Shown: positions 34,290 to 43,178 of the stretch, piece by piece | Position numbering within the stretch: position 1 is the stretch's first letter | Layout of the letters: each line of letters begins with the position of its first letter | Notes under the pieces: generated by a model | Seen by the model: the letters and a program-made list of their open reading frames with translations, nothing else | Databases searched by the model: none | What the model was told of the DNA's origin: nothing | Position numbers and translations under genes: made by a program | Assembly (NCBI RefSeq): GCF_034120055.1 | Contig: NZ_CP139368.1 | Span: 620,001 to 684,000, forward strand | DNA from: Microbacterium rhizosphaerae | GTDB taxonomy: Bacteria > Actinomycetota > Actinomycetes > Actinomycetales > Microbacteriaceae | Reading direction: 5' to 3' | Length of the DNA stretch: 64,000 nucleotides

Positions 34290-35204
34290 ATGCCCGAGTA
34301 CCGCGCGCACCTCGATTTCGACATCTCCTTCGTCAACGGCGGCGGGCTGAGCGGCACCGGATTCCGCCTCGACCTGCCCTCGGCCGACCTCGACGAGCCC
34401 GCGATCGCCGTGCTGCTCATCCGGCATCTGGGCCTCGCTCTCGTCGATGACGTGCAGCTGCGGAGCGTCCGGATCGTCGCGGAGTCGCACCGCGGCAGCC
34501 GCGGCGTCGACATCGACGCTCCCGGAGGGGGTGTGCGGATCGTCGACCTCAGCCACCGCATCCATGCCGGTCTCACCACGTACCCGGGACTGCCGGCGCC
34601 CGTCATCACGCCGCACCTGACCCGCGAGGACTCGCGCGCGAAGTACGCCCCGGGCACCGAGTTCGCGATGGACGTCATCACGATGATCGGCAACACCGGG
34701 ACGTACCTCGATTCTCCGTTCCACCGATACGCCGAGGGGCCGGACCTCGCCGGCCTCGACCTCTCGACCCTCGTCGGCCTGCGGGCGGAGGTCTTCCATC
34801 TCTCCGACGGCCTCACGGCCGAACGCCGCGGCATCCGTCGCGAGACCCTCGTCGACCGCGACGTGCGTGGCGCCGCCGTCCTGCTGCACACCGGGTGGGA
34901 CAGCCGCTTCGGCACTCCGGAGTACGCGGTCGGTGCTCCCTTCCTCACCGGCGAGGCGGCGCAATGGCTCATCGACGCCGGTGCCGTGCTCGTCGGCATC
35001 GACTCGGTGAACATCGACGACACCGAGTCGGGCGGCGAGCGGCCGGCTCACTCGCTGCTGCTCGGCGCGGGGGTGCATGTCGTCGAGCACCTCACCCGGC
35101 TCGGTGAGGTGCCGCCCCGCGGCGCCCGCTTCACGGCCGCGCCGCCCGCTGTCGAGGGCTTCGGGACGTTCCCGGTGCGCGCCTACGCGGAGGTTCCCGC
35201 GTGA
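34290..35204 (+). CDS. Cyclase-family (kynurenine formamidase-like) metal hydrolase
   Basis: A 304-aa protein. Residues about 82-300 are the cyclase/KynB-type domain: VRIVDLSHRIHAGLTTYPG, the metal motif region GNTGTYLDSPFHRYAEG (the usual H-x-G-T-H-x-D-x-P-x-H pattern is altered to Asn-Thr-Gly-Thr-Tyr-x-Asp-x-Pro-x-His), and GIDSVNIDD. The first 75 residues are an extra domain I do not recognise. The replaced ligand residues suggest either a different metal set or reduced activity. Members hydrolyse N-formyl or cyclic amide bonds. TACGCT lies seven bases ahead of the ATG. The stop overlaps the next gene (GTGA). Confidence 0.75.
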   Translation: MPEYRAHLDFDISFVNGGGLSGTGFRLDLPSADLDEPAIAVLLIRHLGLALVDDVQLRSVRIVAESHRGSRGVDIDAPGGGVRIVDLSHRIHAGLTTYPGLPAPVITPHLTREDSRAKYAPGTEFAMDVITMIGNTGTYLDSPFHRYAEGPDLAGLDLSTLVGLRAEVFHLSDGLTAERRGIRRETLVDRDVRGAAVLLHTGWDSRFGTPEYAVGAPFLTGEAAQWLIDAGAVLVGIDSVNIDDTESGGERPAHSLLLGAGVHVVEHLTRLGEVPPRGARFTAAPPAVEGFGTFPVRAYAEVPA

Positions 35205-35608
35205 TCGAATCCGACTGGACACCGCACCGCCGCGACGACGGCGAGCTCCTGGGCTGGATCAGGCCCGAGGACGACGAGTGGGTCGCCGTCGACCTCTTCG
35301 GGCACGAGGTCTCGGGGCCGCTGGACTGGCTCGACGCCGAGGCGATCCTCGAGGAACGGGGGATCTCCTGGCTCGCGGACATCTGGGTGCTCGAGGGCGA
35401 GTCGGTGGATGCCGGGCCCCTCCGTGTGCGGATCGTCGAGGTCACCCCCGAGCGCGTGGTCGTGCAGACCGACGACTACGGCGCGATCGACGCGCCCGTC
35501 GAGCGCTTCGAGCTGCCCTGGCCGGCGCCCGCGAGCCTGCGCCGGCGGCGACCCGACGACCCGGATGGGCGGATCTACCCGTCCCGTCGAGGTGTTACCG
35601 AATCGTGA
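35201..35608 (+). CDS. Conserved-looking hypothetical protein, 135 aa
   Basis: A 135-aa acidic soluble protein that I do not recognise. It is rich in Trp and Asp (DGELLGWIRPEDDEWVAVDLFGHEVSG) and has alternating strand-like segments, ending in an Arg-rich tail. GTG start overlaps the stop of the cyclase gene (GTGA), so it is translationally coupled and may assist or be made with that enzyme. Confidence 0.7.
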   Translation: MIESDWTPHRRDDGELLGWIRPEDDEWVAVDLFGHEVSGPLDWLDAEAILEERGISWLADIWVLEGESVDAGPLRVRIVEVTPERVVVQTDDYGAIDAPVERFELPWPAPASLRRRRPDDPDGRIYPSRRGVTES

Positions 35609-35679
35609 TGCGACGCGCGTCATAGGAAGCGGCATCCCGACTCTCTCCATGTGAAGGCAATTTCACGGAGGGAGACGCC

Positions 35680-35799
35680 ATGACCCGCACCATCACCGCA
35701 CTGTCACGCTCGCTGCAGGGCTGGAGCCGGCGTCACCACCGCCCGCGTCGCCGCTCGACCTTCGTGCCGCTCGTCAACGCGCCCGCCCGCCGCGCCTGA
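35680..35799 (+). CDS. Small basic protein, 39 aa
   Basis: A 39-codon frame starting ATG at 35680 with a strong ribosome site (GGAGGGAG) seven bases ahead. The product is very basic (MTRTITALSRSLQGW then RRHHRPRRR) with a hydrophobic end (FVPLVNAPARRA). An imperfect hairpin GTGAAggcaatTTCAC lies at 35651-35666, directly before the ribosome site. The spacing and codon use look genuine, but the family is unknown to me; it could be a nucleic-acid- or ribosome-binding peptide or a membrane-active peptide. Confidence 0.55.
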   Translation: MTRTITALSRSLQGWSRRHHRPRRRSTFVPLVNAPARRA

Positions 35800-35843
35800 C
35801 CCGCTCCCGCGGCCCGCGGAGGCCCCGAGCGTAGCCTGGGGCC

Positions 35844-36974
35844 ATGCCCACCGCTGAGCTGGCCCCGATCACCCTCGACGGCTTCGAGCTGCGGGTGCTG
35901 CACATCCCGCTCGTCTCGCCGTTCACGACGTCGTTCGGAACCGCGACCGTCCGCGAGGTCATCGTCGTCCGAGCACTCACGCCGGACGGAGGCGGCTGGG
36001 GCGAGGTCGTCACGCAGTACGACCCGTCGTACTCCAGCGAGTACACGCACGGAGCGTGGGATGTGGCGCAGCGCTTCCTCATCCCCGCGCTGCTGGAGCG
36101 GCGCATGCTCTCTCCGTCCGACATCTCCGACGTGCTGGCGCCTGTCAAGGGCCACCGGATGCCGAAGGCCGGCCTCGAGCTGGCCGTGCTGGACGCGGCG
36201 CTCCGCCGCGACGGCACACCTCTCGGCGCGCACCTCGGAGCCGTGCGCGACCGCGTGCCCTCCGGCGTCTCGGTCGGCATCCAGCGCGATCCGGCCGCGC
36301 TCGTGGATGCCGTGGGCGCCTACCTCGACGAGGGGTACGTGCGGATCAAGATCAAGATCAAGCCCGGCCGCGACGTCGGCGACACGGCGGCGGTGCGTGA
36401 CGCGTTCGGTGCGATCCCGCTGCAGGTCGACGCGAACTCCGCGTACACGCTGGCGGATGCCGATACCCTCGCCGAGCTCGACCGGTTCGACCTGCTGCTC
36501 ATCGAGCAGCCGCTGCAGGACGACGACCTCGTCGACCACGCGACTCTTGCCCGGGAGCTGAAGACGCCGGTGTGCTTGGACGAGTCGATCGTCTCGGCCA
36601 AGGCGGCTCGCGACGCCCTCGCCCTCGGCTCCTGCAGCGTCATCAACATCAAAGCGGGCCGCGTGGGCGGATACCTCGAAGCCGTCCGCATCCATGATCT
36701 GGCGCAGGATGCCGGCATCCCGGTGTGGTGCGGCGGAATGCTCGAGACCGGCATCGGCCGCGCCGCCAACGCGGCGCTCGCCGCCCTGCCGGGATTCACC
36801 CTGCCCGGCGACGTGTCGGCATCGGCCCGGTTCTACGCCCGCGACATCGTCACAGAGCCCGCCGTGCTCGAGGACGGGCACGTGCGCGTGCCGACTGCAC
36901 CCGGGCTGGGTGTCGACATCGACATGCTGGCCCTCGAGGACTTCACGGTCGAGCGGGCGGCCATCCGCCGCTGA
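35844..36974 (+). CDS. menC: o-Succinylbenzoate synthase / N-acylamino-acid racemase (enolase superfamily)
   Basis: A 376-aa enolase-superfamily enzyme of the MenC2/NSAR branch. Catalytic features: KIKIKPG (acid/base Lys pair), metal ligands in LQVDANSAY, LLIEQPL and VCLDESI, then INIKAGRVGG and the closing WCGGMLETGIGRAAN. OSBS makes o-succinylbenzoate for menaquinone, but this branch often racemises N-succinyl amino acids. No other men gene is nearby, while a COG3375 GNAT and a hydrolase-like cyclase precede it, so NSAR activity is at least as likely. TAGCCT lies six bases before the ATG (35832-35837), indicating a leaderless transcript. Confidence 0.85.
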   Translation: MPTAELAPITLDGFELRVLHIPLVSPFTTSFGTATVREVIVVRALTPDGGGWGEVVTQYDPSYSSEYTHGAWDVAQRFLIPALLERRMLSPSDISDVLAPVKGHRMPKAGLELAVLDAALRRDGTPLGAHLGAVRDRVPSGVSVGIQRDPAALVDAVGAYLDEGYVRIKIKIKPGRDVGDTAAVRDAFGAIPLQVDANSAYTLADADTLAELDRFDLLLIEQPLQDDDLVDHATLARELKTPVCLDESIVSAKAARDALALGSCSVINIKAGRVGGYLEAVRIHDLAQDAGIPVWCGGMLETGIGRAANAALAALPGFTLPGDVSASARFYARDIVTEPAVLEDGHVRVPTAPGLGVDIDMLALEDFTVERAAIRR

Positions 36975-37019
36975 GGTCCCGCGACGCCGAGCGGCTGGCG
37001 CCCGTCGCCAGGGAACGCC

Positions 37020-37052
37020 GAGCGGCCGGCCGCTCGAGGGCGACCGGCCGCT
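37020..37052. terminator. Bidirectional terminator hairpin
   Basis: AGCGGCCGG (37021-37029) pairs with CCGGCCGCT (37044-37052); an alternative perfect 16-bp palindrome lies at 37020-37035. It sits between the convergent menC and Ig-repeat genes. Confidence 0.65.
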
Positions 37053-37072
37053 GTGGTCACCGCATCGGCGCG

Positions 37073-40000
37073 TCAGCTCACGCGACGGCGGGCGATCATG
37101 ACCACGAACACGCCCATCCCGATCAGGATCGAGCCGACGAGCCAGCCGGCCGTCAGGATCTCGCCGCCTGTCGTCGGCAGGGTCCCCGACGGCGCCGTCG
37201 GGACCGGAGGCGTCGCCACGCCGGCGATCGTCACGGTCACGGGGGAGGCTGCCGGTCCGACATGGCCGGCGGCGTCGGTGGCTGTCGCGCTGATGGTGTG
37301 GGTGCCGTCGCTCAGCGGGGTCGTCGGCGTGAACGTCCAGTCGCCCTCGCCGTCGGCCGTGGTCGTGCCGGCCGCGCTGCCGTCGATGATCACGGTCACG
37401 GTCGAGCCGGGCTCCGCCGTGCCGGTGACCGGAGGCGTCGCGTCGCTGGTCGTCGATCCGTTCGCCGGGCTCGTGATGACCGGTGCCGCGGGTGGCACGG
37501 TGTCCACCGTGAACGACACCTGGTTGGATTGCGGGCTGACGTTGCCTGCGGCATCCGTCGCGGTCGCGACCACGGTGTGCCCGCCCTCGCTGAGCGGTGC
37601 GGGCGGTGTGAACGTCCAATTGCCGGAGCCATCGGCGGTGGCGGTGCCCGCGACGCTGCCATCGATGATCACCGATACCGTGCTGTTCGCCTCAGCCGTT
37701 CCAGTGATGGGCGGCTGGTTGGTCGTCAGGATCGCGCCGTCGGCGGGGCTGACGATCACCGGTGCCGCGGGCGGCGTGGTGTCGATGGTGAACGTGTTGG
37801 TGCTCGACGGTGCGGAGATGTTGCCCGCGGCGTCCGTCGCCGTCGCGCTGACGGTGTGCGAGCCGGGCGTGAGTGTCGGGGCGGTGAGGGTCCAGTTGCC
37901 CGAGCCGTCCGTGGTCGTCGTCGTGCCGAGCGGGCTGCCGTCGATGCTGACGGTCACGGTGCTGTCCGGCTCGGCGAGGCCGGAGATCATCGGAGTCGTG
38001 TCACTCGTGGATGACCCGTTCGCCGGCGTCAGCACGATGGGTGCGGTTGGCGGCGTTGTGTCGATCGTGAACGTGTTCGTGTTCGACACGGCTGACACGT
38101 TGCCGGCGGCGTCCGCCGCCGTCGCGTTCACCGTGTGGGTGCCGGGGGTCAGTACGGGCGACGCGAGGACCCAGTTCCCGGACCCGTCCGTGGTCGCGGT
38201 GGTGCCGAGAGGGGTGCCGTCGATGCTGACCGTGACGGTGGTGTTCGCCTCCGCGGTGCCGGAGATCGGCGGAGTCGGGTTGTTGGTCGACGACCCGTCC
38301 ACGGGGGTCACCACGACCGGTGCCGGCGGCGCGGTGGTGTCGATGGTGAAGGTGTTCGTGTTGGAGACGGGTGAGACGTTGCCGGCGGCGTCTGTCGCCG
38401 TGGCGTTGACGGTGTGCGGTCCGGGCGTGAGCGTCGGGGCGGTGAGGGTCCAGTTGCCGGCCCCGTCCGTTGTCGCGGTCGTCCCGAGCGGCGGAGCGCC
38501 GTCGATGCTGACGCTGACGGTGCTGTTCGGTTCGGCCGTGCCCGAGATCGTCGGGGTCGTGTCGTTGGTCGACGACCCGTCCGCGGGGGTCACCACGACC
38601 GGCGCGGGCGGCGGGGTGGTGTCGATCGTGAAGGTGTTCGTGTTGGAGACGGGTGACACATTGCCGGCTGCATCCGTCGAGGTGGCGTTGACGGTGTGCG
38701 GCCCGGCCGTGAGCGTCGGGGCGGTGAGCGTCCAGTTGCCCGAGCCGTCAGCGGTCGTCGTCGTGCCGAGCGGGGTGCCATCGATGCTGACGGTCACGGT
38801 GGAGCCGGGCTCCGCGGTGCCCGAGATGGCCGGGGTCGTGTCGTTGGTCGACGACCCGTCGGCGGGGGTCACCACGACGGGCGCGGGCGGCGGGGTGGTG
38901 TCGACGGTGAAGGTGTTCGTGTTGGAGACGGGTGACACATTGCCCGCCGCATCCGTCGTGGTCGCGTCCACGGTGTACGAACCCGGGTCGAGGGTCGGCG
39001 CGATGAGCGTCCAGTTGCCCGACCCGTCCGCGGTCGCCGTCACCTCGAGCGGGCTGCCGTCGATGCTGACGGTGACGGTGCTGTTCGGCTCGGCGGTGCC
39101 CGAGATGGCCGGGGTCGTGTCGTTGGTCGACGACCCGTCGGCGGGGGTCACCACGACCGGCGCGGGAGGCGGCGTCGTATCGACCGTGAACGGAACGTCG
39201 GCGGTCGCGGGCCCGGTCGTGCCGGCCACGGTCTGCGTGGCGCTGACCGTATGGGCTCCCTCGGCCAGAGGCGTCGACGGGGTGAAGGTCCAGCTGCCGG
39301 ATCCGTCTGCGGTGGCGGTGCCGGTCTGTGCGCCGTTGTCGATGTCGACGTTGACCGTCGCGCCCGCCACTGCCGTGCCCGTGACGGCCGGCGTCGAGTC
39401 ACCGGTCACCTGACCGGACGTCGGCGCGGTGATGACGGGAGCCGGCGGTGGGCAGTCGATGCCGCCCGCGGGGGCCGTCGCGGCGGCATGCAGAGGGAGC
39501 ACGTCGACCGTCGCAGAGGTGACGGCGGGAAGCGGTGCGGCGGGAACGCGCACGTCGACCGTCAGGAGCGAGACGGATGTCGTCGCCGAGGTCGCCGTCG
39601 TGGTCGACGTGGGCGTGTTCATCGTCACCGTCACACTGCCGACGCCCAAGACGTCGATGGTGATGTTGCCGCCGACAGTGAGCGTCGTCGTGGTGGATGT
39701 CGCCGTGTCGGTGACCTGCACCGTCGCAGGGACGTAAGCCGTCGCGCCGGCGCTGGTGCCGCTCGCTGTGGCGGTGAGTGTCGAGTTGCCCTGCACGTCG
39801 ATCGTGACCGCGCCTCCGAGAACGCTCAGCCCCGAGACAGTGCCCGATCCGACACTCTGGATGCCGTAGTTCAGGCCGCTGTTCTGCACGAGCGATGTCG
39901 TGCCCTTGGATTGCGAGACGCCGAGGCTGAGGATGCCGCCGTCCAGCGCGGGCAGCACACCCAGGCTCGCGACCTGGGTCGTCGCAGCCGACAGCACGCC

Positions 40001-40426
40001 CGTCGTCGTGCACGCCGTGGGCAGGCTCCAGTGCGCCTCATTCGTCGTCGTGATGGCGCCGATGTCGATGAGCCCGGTGACGGAGGCGGCGATGCCGCCC
40101 ACGACGGGGCCGGCGTCAGGAGGTGCCGTCTCGGTATTCGTCGCCACCGAGATCGGCAGCCCGACGGCGGTCGCCGAGATGTTGCTCGAACTCGACTGCA
40201 CGGGTGGCACAAGGGTCGAATCGGCCGCTGCGCTGCTGACCGCGATGCCGAGATCAGCGACATTGAGCGCGGCCGTCGTCGTCGTCACATCGGCGACGTC
40301 TCCGCCTGCCGAGCCGCTCCATGGGTCGCTCGGCGGAGCGGCGGACGCGGGAATCGCCGCGACGCCGATCGTGCCGATCGTGAGAAGAACAGCCGCGGAC
40401 GCGGCCGCGAACCAAGAACGCTTCAT
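37073..40426 (-). CDS. LPxTG surface protein with eight Ig-like repeats
   Basis: A 1117-aa cell-wall protein. A signal peptide (SWFAAASAAVLLTIGTIGVAAIPASAA) is followed by a 340-residue Thr/Ser/Val-rich choice-of-anchor-like domain, then eight tandem Ig-like domains of about 93 residues, each built on (P)APVVVTPADGSSTNDTTP, SGTAEPxSTVTVSIDG, TADGSGNWTLTAPTLTPG and ATDAAGNVSPVSN. The end has LPTTG, a hydrophobic helix and RRRVS, a classical sortase signal, so it should be fixed to peptidoglycan. No sortase gene is in the window. GGGGAG precedes the ATG at 40426. Likely an adhesin or spacer stalk; repeat number may vary. Confidence 0.88.
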   Translation of the reverse strand: MKRSWFAAASAAVLLTIGTIGVAAIPASAAPPSDPWSGSAGGDVADVTTTTAALNVADLGIAVSSAAADSTLVPPVQSSSSNISATAVGLPISVATNTETAPPDAGPVVGGIAASVTGLIDIGAITTTNEAHWSLPTACTTTGVLSAATTQVASLGVLPALDGGILSLGVSQSKGTTSLVQNSGLNYGIQSVGSGTVSGLSVLGGAVTIDVQGNSTLTATASGTSAGATAYVPATVQVTDTATSTTTTLTVGGNITIDVLGVGSVTVTMNTPTSTTTATSATTSVSLLTVDVRVPAAPLPAVTSATVDVLPLHAAATAPAGGIDCPPPAPVITAPTSGQVTGDSTPAVTGTAVAGATVNVDIDNGAQTGTATADGSGSWTFTPSTPLAEGAHTVSATQTVAGTTGPATADVPFTVDTTPPPAPVVVTPADGSSTNDTTPAISGTAEPNSTVTVSIDGSPLEVTATADGSGNWTLIAPTLDPGSYTVDATTTDAAGNVSPVSNTNTFTVDTTPPPAPVVVTPADGSSTNDTTPAISGTAEPGSTVTVSIDGTPLGTTTTADGSGNWTLTAPTLTAGPHTVNATSTDAAGNVSPVSNTNTFTIDTTPPPAPVVVTPADGSSTNDTTPTISGTAEPNSTVSVSIDGAPPLGTTATTDGAGNWTLTAPTLTPGPHTVNATATDAAGNVSPVSNTNTFTIDTTAPPAPVVVTPVDGSSTNNPTPPISGTAEANTTVTVSIDGTPLGTTATTDGSGNWVLASPVLTPGTHTVNATAADAAGNVSAVSNTNTFTIDTTPPTAPIVLTPANGSSTSDTTPMISGLAEPDSTVTVSIDGSPLGTTTTTDGSGNWTLTAPTLTPGSHTVSATATDAAGNISAPSSTNTFTIDTTPPAAPVIVSPADGAILTTNQPPITGTAEANSTVSVIIDGSVAGTATADGSGNWTFTPPAPLSEGGHTVVATATDAAGNVSPQSNQVSFTVDTVPPAAPVITSPANGSTTSDATPPVTGTAEPGSTVTVIIDGSAAGTTTADGEGDWTFTPTTPLSDGTHTISATATDAAGHVGPAASPVTVTIAGVATPPVPTAPSGTLPTTGGEILTAGWLVGSILIGMGVFVVMIARRRVS
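37225..39425 (-). repeat. Eight tandem Ig-like coding repeats, about 280 bp each
   Basis: The repeats keep long stretches of near-identical DNA, most clearly between the central copies at about 38280-39180, which suggests recent duplication or gene conversion. They are coding and in register with the protein domains. Confidence 0.8.
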
Positions 40427-40614
40427 GACTATGACTCCCCCTGAGCAGGTCCCTCGCCGCCCTTGCCTGGAGCCGGGGGAGCCTTCGGTTCGGAAGCTAT
40501 CGTCGCGAAGGGGTGAACGGGTATCCCCCATTTGGGGGACAAAGCCCTGGCAGCCCCGTGTTTCTGCGCTTCGCGCGGCCCCGAGGGCCGATGCGACGGT
40601 CCTAGGGTGGCGAC

Positions 40615-41937
40615 ATGACCACAGTCGCTCCCGACGACCCCGCCGCGGCGCGCGGGATCGGCCGCCGCGTGCAGTCCGACATCTACCGCGCGGGCATCTC
40701 CGGTGCGCGCCCGGCCGTGCCGGTGCATCCTGACGCGCTCGAACGAGCCGCGCGCAGAGCACTGAGCGCCGAGGCGTTCGTGTACATCCAGGGTGGCGCG
40801 GGTACCGGACGCACGATGGATGCCAATCGCGCGGCGTTCGCTCGCAGGCAGGTGTGGCCGCGCCCCCTCCGGGACGTGTCCAGCCGCGACCTCTCGACGA
40901 CGTTCCTCGGGAGGACCCGCCCCACCCCTCTGCTGCTGGCCCCGCTCGGGGTCATGGAGTTGGCGCACGCGCAGGCCGATCTCGCCGTGGCACGGGCCGC
41001 GGCATCCCTCGGCATCCCGTATGTGCTCAGCAATCAGGCCTCATTCCCGATGGAGCAGGTCGCGCACGAGGCGCCCGCCGGACCGCGGCTGTTCCAGCTG
41101 TACTGGTCGTCGTCCGACGAGCTCAACGCGTCGCTGCTGCGGCGGGCGGAGGCATCCGGATGCGAGGCGATCGTCGTCACCCTCGACACGCACCTGCTCG
41201 GCTGGCGCACCCAGGACCTCGACCTGGCCTATCTGCCGTTCACCCGCGGACTCGGCATCGCACAGTACACGAGCGACCCGGTGTTCCAGCAGCTGGTGCG
41301 GGAGCGCGCGCGGGCGTCAGCCGACCAGCCCGCCGCGCGCGTGCGGATGACGGCCAAGACGGTGGCGGCCGGCGTCTCGATGGCGCGCAAGACGCGGGGG
41401 ATCACGGGCGCGGGTGTGCGCGATGGTCTGCGCTCGCCGCTGCCGCGCGTCGCGGTCGAAACGTTCCTGGACGTGTTCTCGACCCCCGCCCTGACGTGGG
41501 ACGACCTGCCCAAGGCTCGCGCGTGGACGTCTCTGCCGATCCTGCTGAAGGGCATCGTCCATCCCGACGATGCCGTGCGGGCGATGGATGCCGGACTCGA
41601 CGGCGTCTGGGTCTCGAACCACGGGGGCCGGCAGATCGACGATGCGGTGCCGACGCTCGATGTGCTCGAGAAGATCGTCGCCCGCGTCGATGGCCGTGCC
41701 CCGGTCGTCTTCGACTCCGGCGTGCGTGGCGGAGCCGACGCCTTCATCGCCCTCGCGATGGGGGCGACGGCGGTCGCGATCGGCCGCCCGTACGCGTACG
41801 GCCTCGCGGTCGCCGGTGAGGACGGCGTGCGCGAGGTGATGCGGAACATCCTCGCCGAGCTCGACATCACCCTCGGTCTGTCCGGGCACACCGCGATCGC
41901 GGAGGTCACCCGCGACGCGATCCGCGACGTGCCCTGA
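40615..41937 (+). CDS. FMN-dependent alpha-hydroxy-acid oxidase (lactate 2-monooxygenase type)
   Basis: A 440-aa TIM-barrel flavoenzyme. Features: RPLRDVSSRDLSTTFLG at the start of the barrel, PLLLAPLGV, the LFQLYWSSSDE and VVTLDTHLLGWRTQDL strands, LPILLKGIVHPDDAV (FMN-binding Lys) and the catalytic WVSNHGGRQID with the active-site His, then DSGVRGGADAF and IGRPYAYG. It oxidises L-lactate or a similar 2-hydroxy acid with O2. The long GLGIAQYTSDPVF insert fits the lactate monooxygenase subgroup. TAGGGT lies six bases before the ATG, giving a leaderless start. Monocistronic; converges on a citrate-synthase-like gene. Confidence 0.88.
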   Translation: MTTVAPDDPAAARGIGRRVQSDIYRAGISGARPAVPVHPDALERAARRALSAEAFVYIQGGAGTGRTMDANRAAFARRQVWPRPLRDVSSRDLSTTFLGRTRPTPLLLAPLGVMELAHAQADLAVARAAASLGIPYVLSNQASFPMEQVAHEAPAGPRLFQLYWSSSDELNASLLRRAEASGCEAIVVTLDTHLLGWRTQDLDLAYLPFTRGLGIAQYTSDPVFQQLVRERARASADQPAARVRMTAKTVAAGVSMARKTRGITGAGVRDGLRSPLPRVAVETFLDVFSTPALTWDDLPKARAWTSLPILLKGIVHPDDAVRAMDAGLDGVWVSNHGGRQIDDAVPTLDVLEKIVARVDGRAPVVFDSGVRGGADAFIALAMGATAVAIGRPYAYGLAVAGEDGVREVMRNILAELDITLGLSGHTAIAEVTRDAIRDVP

Positions 41938-41940
41938 CCG

Positions 41941-43143
41941 TCAGCGCGGTCCGGTGTACCGCCCGTGCGGCCGGAGGCGCAGAGGTCGCTCCTCGTACTC
42001 CCGCTGGGCATGGGCGATCCAGCCGGCGGAGCGGGCGACCGCGAAGACGAGGGCACCGGCATCGTGCGGCAGGTCGGCGGCGACCGCCAGCGCACCGAGC
42101 GCCAGATCGACGTTCGGCTGCAGTCGCGTCGATCGCATGGCGTGGCGCAGCCCGTCGACGGCCTGGAGCACGACTGGTCCCTGCGGCAGCGCCTCGATGA
42201 ACTCGAGCAGGCACGCGGCGCGGGCGTCGATGCCCGCATAGAGCGGCTGTCCGAACCCCGGCACCCGACGCCCCAGCGTCTGCAGCTGGGTGCGGATCGC
42301 GAGCTCCGGCGGTGCGCCGGCCGCGACCCGGTCGATCAGCTGGGCGGCCGCGACGCTCGCGGTGCCGTGCAGCGGCGAGTCGAACGCGCCGAGCGCGGCG
42401 GTCACGACGGCGTAGCCGGACGCCCGGGCCGACGCCGCGATGCGTCCGGCGAACGTCGAGACCGCGAGGTCGTGATCGATCGACAGCACCATCGCCGCGT
42501 TCAGGGCCGCCCGTTCCGCGGGCGACGGCGCTCGTCCGGACAGTGCCCGCCACAGCGCGTCGGGAACGGTGGGCGCCGCGCCGACCGGTCCGAGCGCCCG
42601 CGGCAGTCCCGCGACGATCGCCTCGCCGACGCGGGGGAGCGCCGAGACGTCGACGTCGTCGCGCAGCGGGTCGGCGATGGCGAGCCCGCGCACCGCGACG
42701 ACCGCGCGATCGATCCAGGATGCGGTCGCCGGCAGGTGCGCGAGGAGGGCGCGCGCCGCATCCACCGTCTCCTCGCCGACGCCGAGTCGGCGCTGCGCCC
42801 TGAGCGGCTCGCCCCACAGCCACGCCGCGACCGCGTCGAACGCGTACTCGCGGGCGAGGTCGTCGGCGGCCCTGCCGCGCAGGTACAGCCGGTCGTCTTC
42901 GATGAGCGCGATGTCGGTGTCGAGCACCATGAGCGGTGCGCCGCCGGCACTCGTGACCGCCGGCGTCCGCCGCGCGCGCTGCGACGCGAACGCCTCGATC
43001 TCCAGCGGGTCGAACGACGAGCCGTTCGCATCGCGGACTCGCGTGATCCAGCCGCGCGAGACGTACGCGTACAGCGACTGGGGCTTCACGCCGAGGCGCG
43101 AGGCGGCCTGAGCCGCCGTGAGGCGGGGGGCGTCTGCATCCAT
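41941..43143 (-). CDS. Citrate synthase-like protein with N-terminal HTH
   Basis: A 400-aa protein. Residues 6-55 are a MerR-type HTH (LTAAQAASRLGVKPQSLYAYVSRGWI), and the rest is a citrate-synthase fold. The first catalytic His is kept in SPLHGTASVAAAQL and an Asp in QPNVDLALGAL, but the second His motif reads GFGQPLY, with Gln299 (codon 42247-42249) where active enzymes have His. It is therefore probably a regulator that senses a citrate-synthase ligand rather than an enzyme. It is divergent from a complete citrate synthase gene, with TTGATC/GATCAA repeats between them as likely binding sites. Confidence 0.82.
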   Translation of the reverse strand: MDADAPRLTAAQAASRLGVKPQSLYAYVSRGWITRVRDANGSSFDPLEIEAFASQRARRTPAVTSAGGAPLMVLDTDIALIEDDRLYLRGRAADDLAREYAFDAVAAWLWGEPLRAQRRLGVGEETVDAARALLAHLPATASWIDRAVVAVRGLAIADPLRDDVDVSALPRVGEAIVAGLPRALGPVGAAPTVPDALWRALSGRAPSPAERAALNAAMVLSIDHDLAVSTFAGRIAASARASGYAVVTAALGAFDSPLHGTASVAAAQLIDRVAAGAPPELAIRTQLQTLGRRVPGFGQPLYAGIDARAACLLEFIEALPQGPVVLQAVDGLRHAMRSTRLQPNVDLALGALAVAADLPHDAGALVFAVARSAGWIAHAQREYEERPLRLRPHGRYTGPR

Positions 43144-43144
43144 A

Positions 43145-43178
43145 TTGATCCGATCAACGTTGACCGACGATTGATCAA
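43145..43178. promoter_or_regulatory. TTGATC-type operator cluster between the citrate-synthase genes
   Basis: TTGATCCGATCAA at 43145-43157 is a perfect inverted repeat, TCAACGTTGA (43154-43163) overlaps it, and TTGATCAA recurs at 43171-43178. The cluster begins one base before the HTH-gene start and lies ahead of the other gene, so a bound regulator could control both. Confidence 0.65.

Noticed and set aside
37225..39425. Possible CRISPR or mobile repeat array
   Set aside because: Units are about 280 bp, translate into complete Ig-like domains and continue one protein.
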